Below are positions 63,353 to 64,000 of a DNA stretch of 64,000 bases, in pieces. The notes beneath the pieces were generated by a model, which was not told the DNA's origin, made no database searches, and worked only from the letters and a program-made list of their open reading frames with translations. Source of the DNA: an uncultured Paracoccus sp. (lineage in GTDB: Bacteria > Pseudomonadota > Alphaproteobacteria > Rhodobacterales > Rhodobacteraceae); the NCBI RefSeq assembly GCF_945915435.1, contig NZ_CAMEFG010000009.1, forward strand, positions 1 through 64,000. The letters are read 5' to 3'. A program made the position numbers and the translations under genes. Position 1 is the stretch's first letter. Each line of letters begins with the position of its first letter.

Positions 63353-64000
63353 ATGAAACTCGTCCCCCTTTTGTCGGCAACAGCCGTCGCCCTTTCCGCA
63401 CTTCCCGCCCTGGCGGCGGAAGATGCGGAACTGCGGGAAGAGGCACAATTCTATTTTGAAGCCATCCCCACCGAAATCAGCGTGATCAAGCAGACCGAGG
63501 ATCAGCCCGAGGGCGTGCCCCTGACGTCCGAGAAGATCGAGCTTGGCCGCTGGCTGTTCTTCGATCCCCGCATGTCCAGTTCGGGCCTGATCTCGTGCCA
63601 GACCTGCCACAACGTCGGCCTTGGCGGCGTTGATGGGCTGGCGGTGTCGATCGGTCACGGCTGGCAGTCCGGGCCGCGCAACTCGCCCACCATGCTGAAC
63701 GCGATCTTCAACGCCGCCCAGTTCTGGGATGGCCGCGCCGCCGACCTGGCCGAACAGGCCAAGGGTCCGGTCCAGGCCAGCGTCGAGATGAGCAACACGC
63801 CGGATGCGGTGGTGGAAACGCTGAACTCGATGCCCGAATATGTCGAGGCCTTCCAGACCGCCTTTCCGGGCGACAACGATCCGGTGAACTTCGACAATTT
63901 CGCCGAGGCGATCGAGCAGTTCGAGGCGACGCTGATCACGCCCAACAGCAAGTTCGACCTGTTCCTGAACGGCGACGACGATGCCATGAGCGAACAGGAA
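63353..64000 (+). CDS. Di-haem cytochrome c peroxidase, partial (runs off right edge)
   Basis: Manual translation MKLVPLLSATAVALSALPALAAED...LGRWLFFDPRMSSSGLISCQTCHNVGLGGVDGLAVSIGHGWQSGPRNSPTMLNAIFNAAQFWDGRAADLAEQAKGPVQ; CQTCH haem motif; open to base 64000. Confidence 0.93.
   Translation, partial: MKLVPLLSATAVALSALPALAAEDAELREEAQFYFEAIPTEISVIKQTEDQPEGVPLTSEKIELGRWLFFDPRMSSSGLISCQTCHNVGLGGVDGLAVSIGHGWQSGPRNSPTMLNAIFNAAQFWDGRAADLAEQAKGPVQASVEMSNTPDAVVETLNSMPEYVEAFQTAFPGDNDPVNFDNFAEAIEQFEATLITPNSKFDLFLNGDDDAMSEQE

Overview
GC-rich alphaproteobacterial chromosome, most likely Rhodobacteraceae and Paracoccus-like judging by gene content and order. The window has about 4 kb of an integrated mobile element at its left edge, followed by about 60 kb of mostly core genome. 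The element carries a P4-type tyrosine integrase, two orphan ORFs, an AlpA-like regulator, and a prim-pol-like replication ORF that runs off the edge and is missing from the supplied ORF track. The core part includes ggt; a Mo-fold protein/histidine kinase/LuxR regulator operon; tRNA-Pro; csp, pdxH, fabI and gpt; ppiD-trpE; trpG-trpD-ung-trpC-moaC-moeA-lexA; dac-tmk-holB-tatD-MBL; a polyamine-type ABC transporter; tatABC; pepA/holC; lptF-lptG-lptD-surA-pdxA-rsmA; an HPP-CBS protein; a TonB receptor; minCDE; a ybdK-like ligase; an XRE/ScfR-like regulator; a symporter-type histidine kinase with a small membrane protein and a lone receiver; DUF4167-prmC-prfA; and a truncated di-haem cytochrome c peroxidase. 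Main points for follow-up: (1) the satellite-like int/alpA/prim-pol island, with a perfect 10-7-10 palindrome upstream of alpA and CAGCCCCACA repeats next to int; (2) a degenerate, apparently Cys-less sulfite-oxidase-fold protein encoded with a two-component pair behind a strong terminator-like leader; (3) a CbrA-like SLC5 kinase coupled to an 81-aa membrane protein and a receiver-only regulator; (4) a triple GAAC LexA operator. No CRISPR array or rRNA was seen. All assignments come from reading the sequence and from recalled family knowledge; no database search was run.
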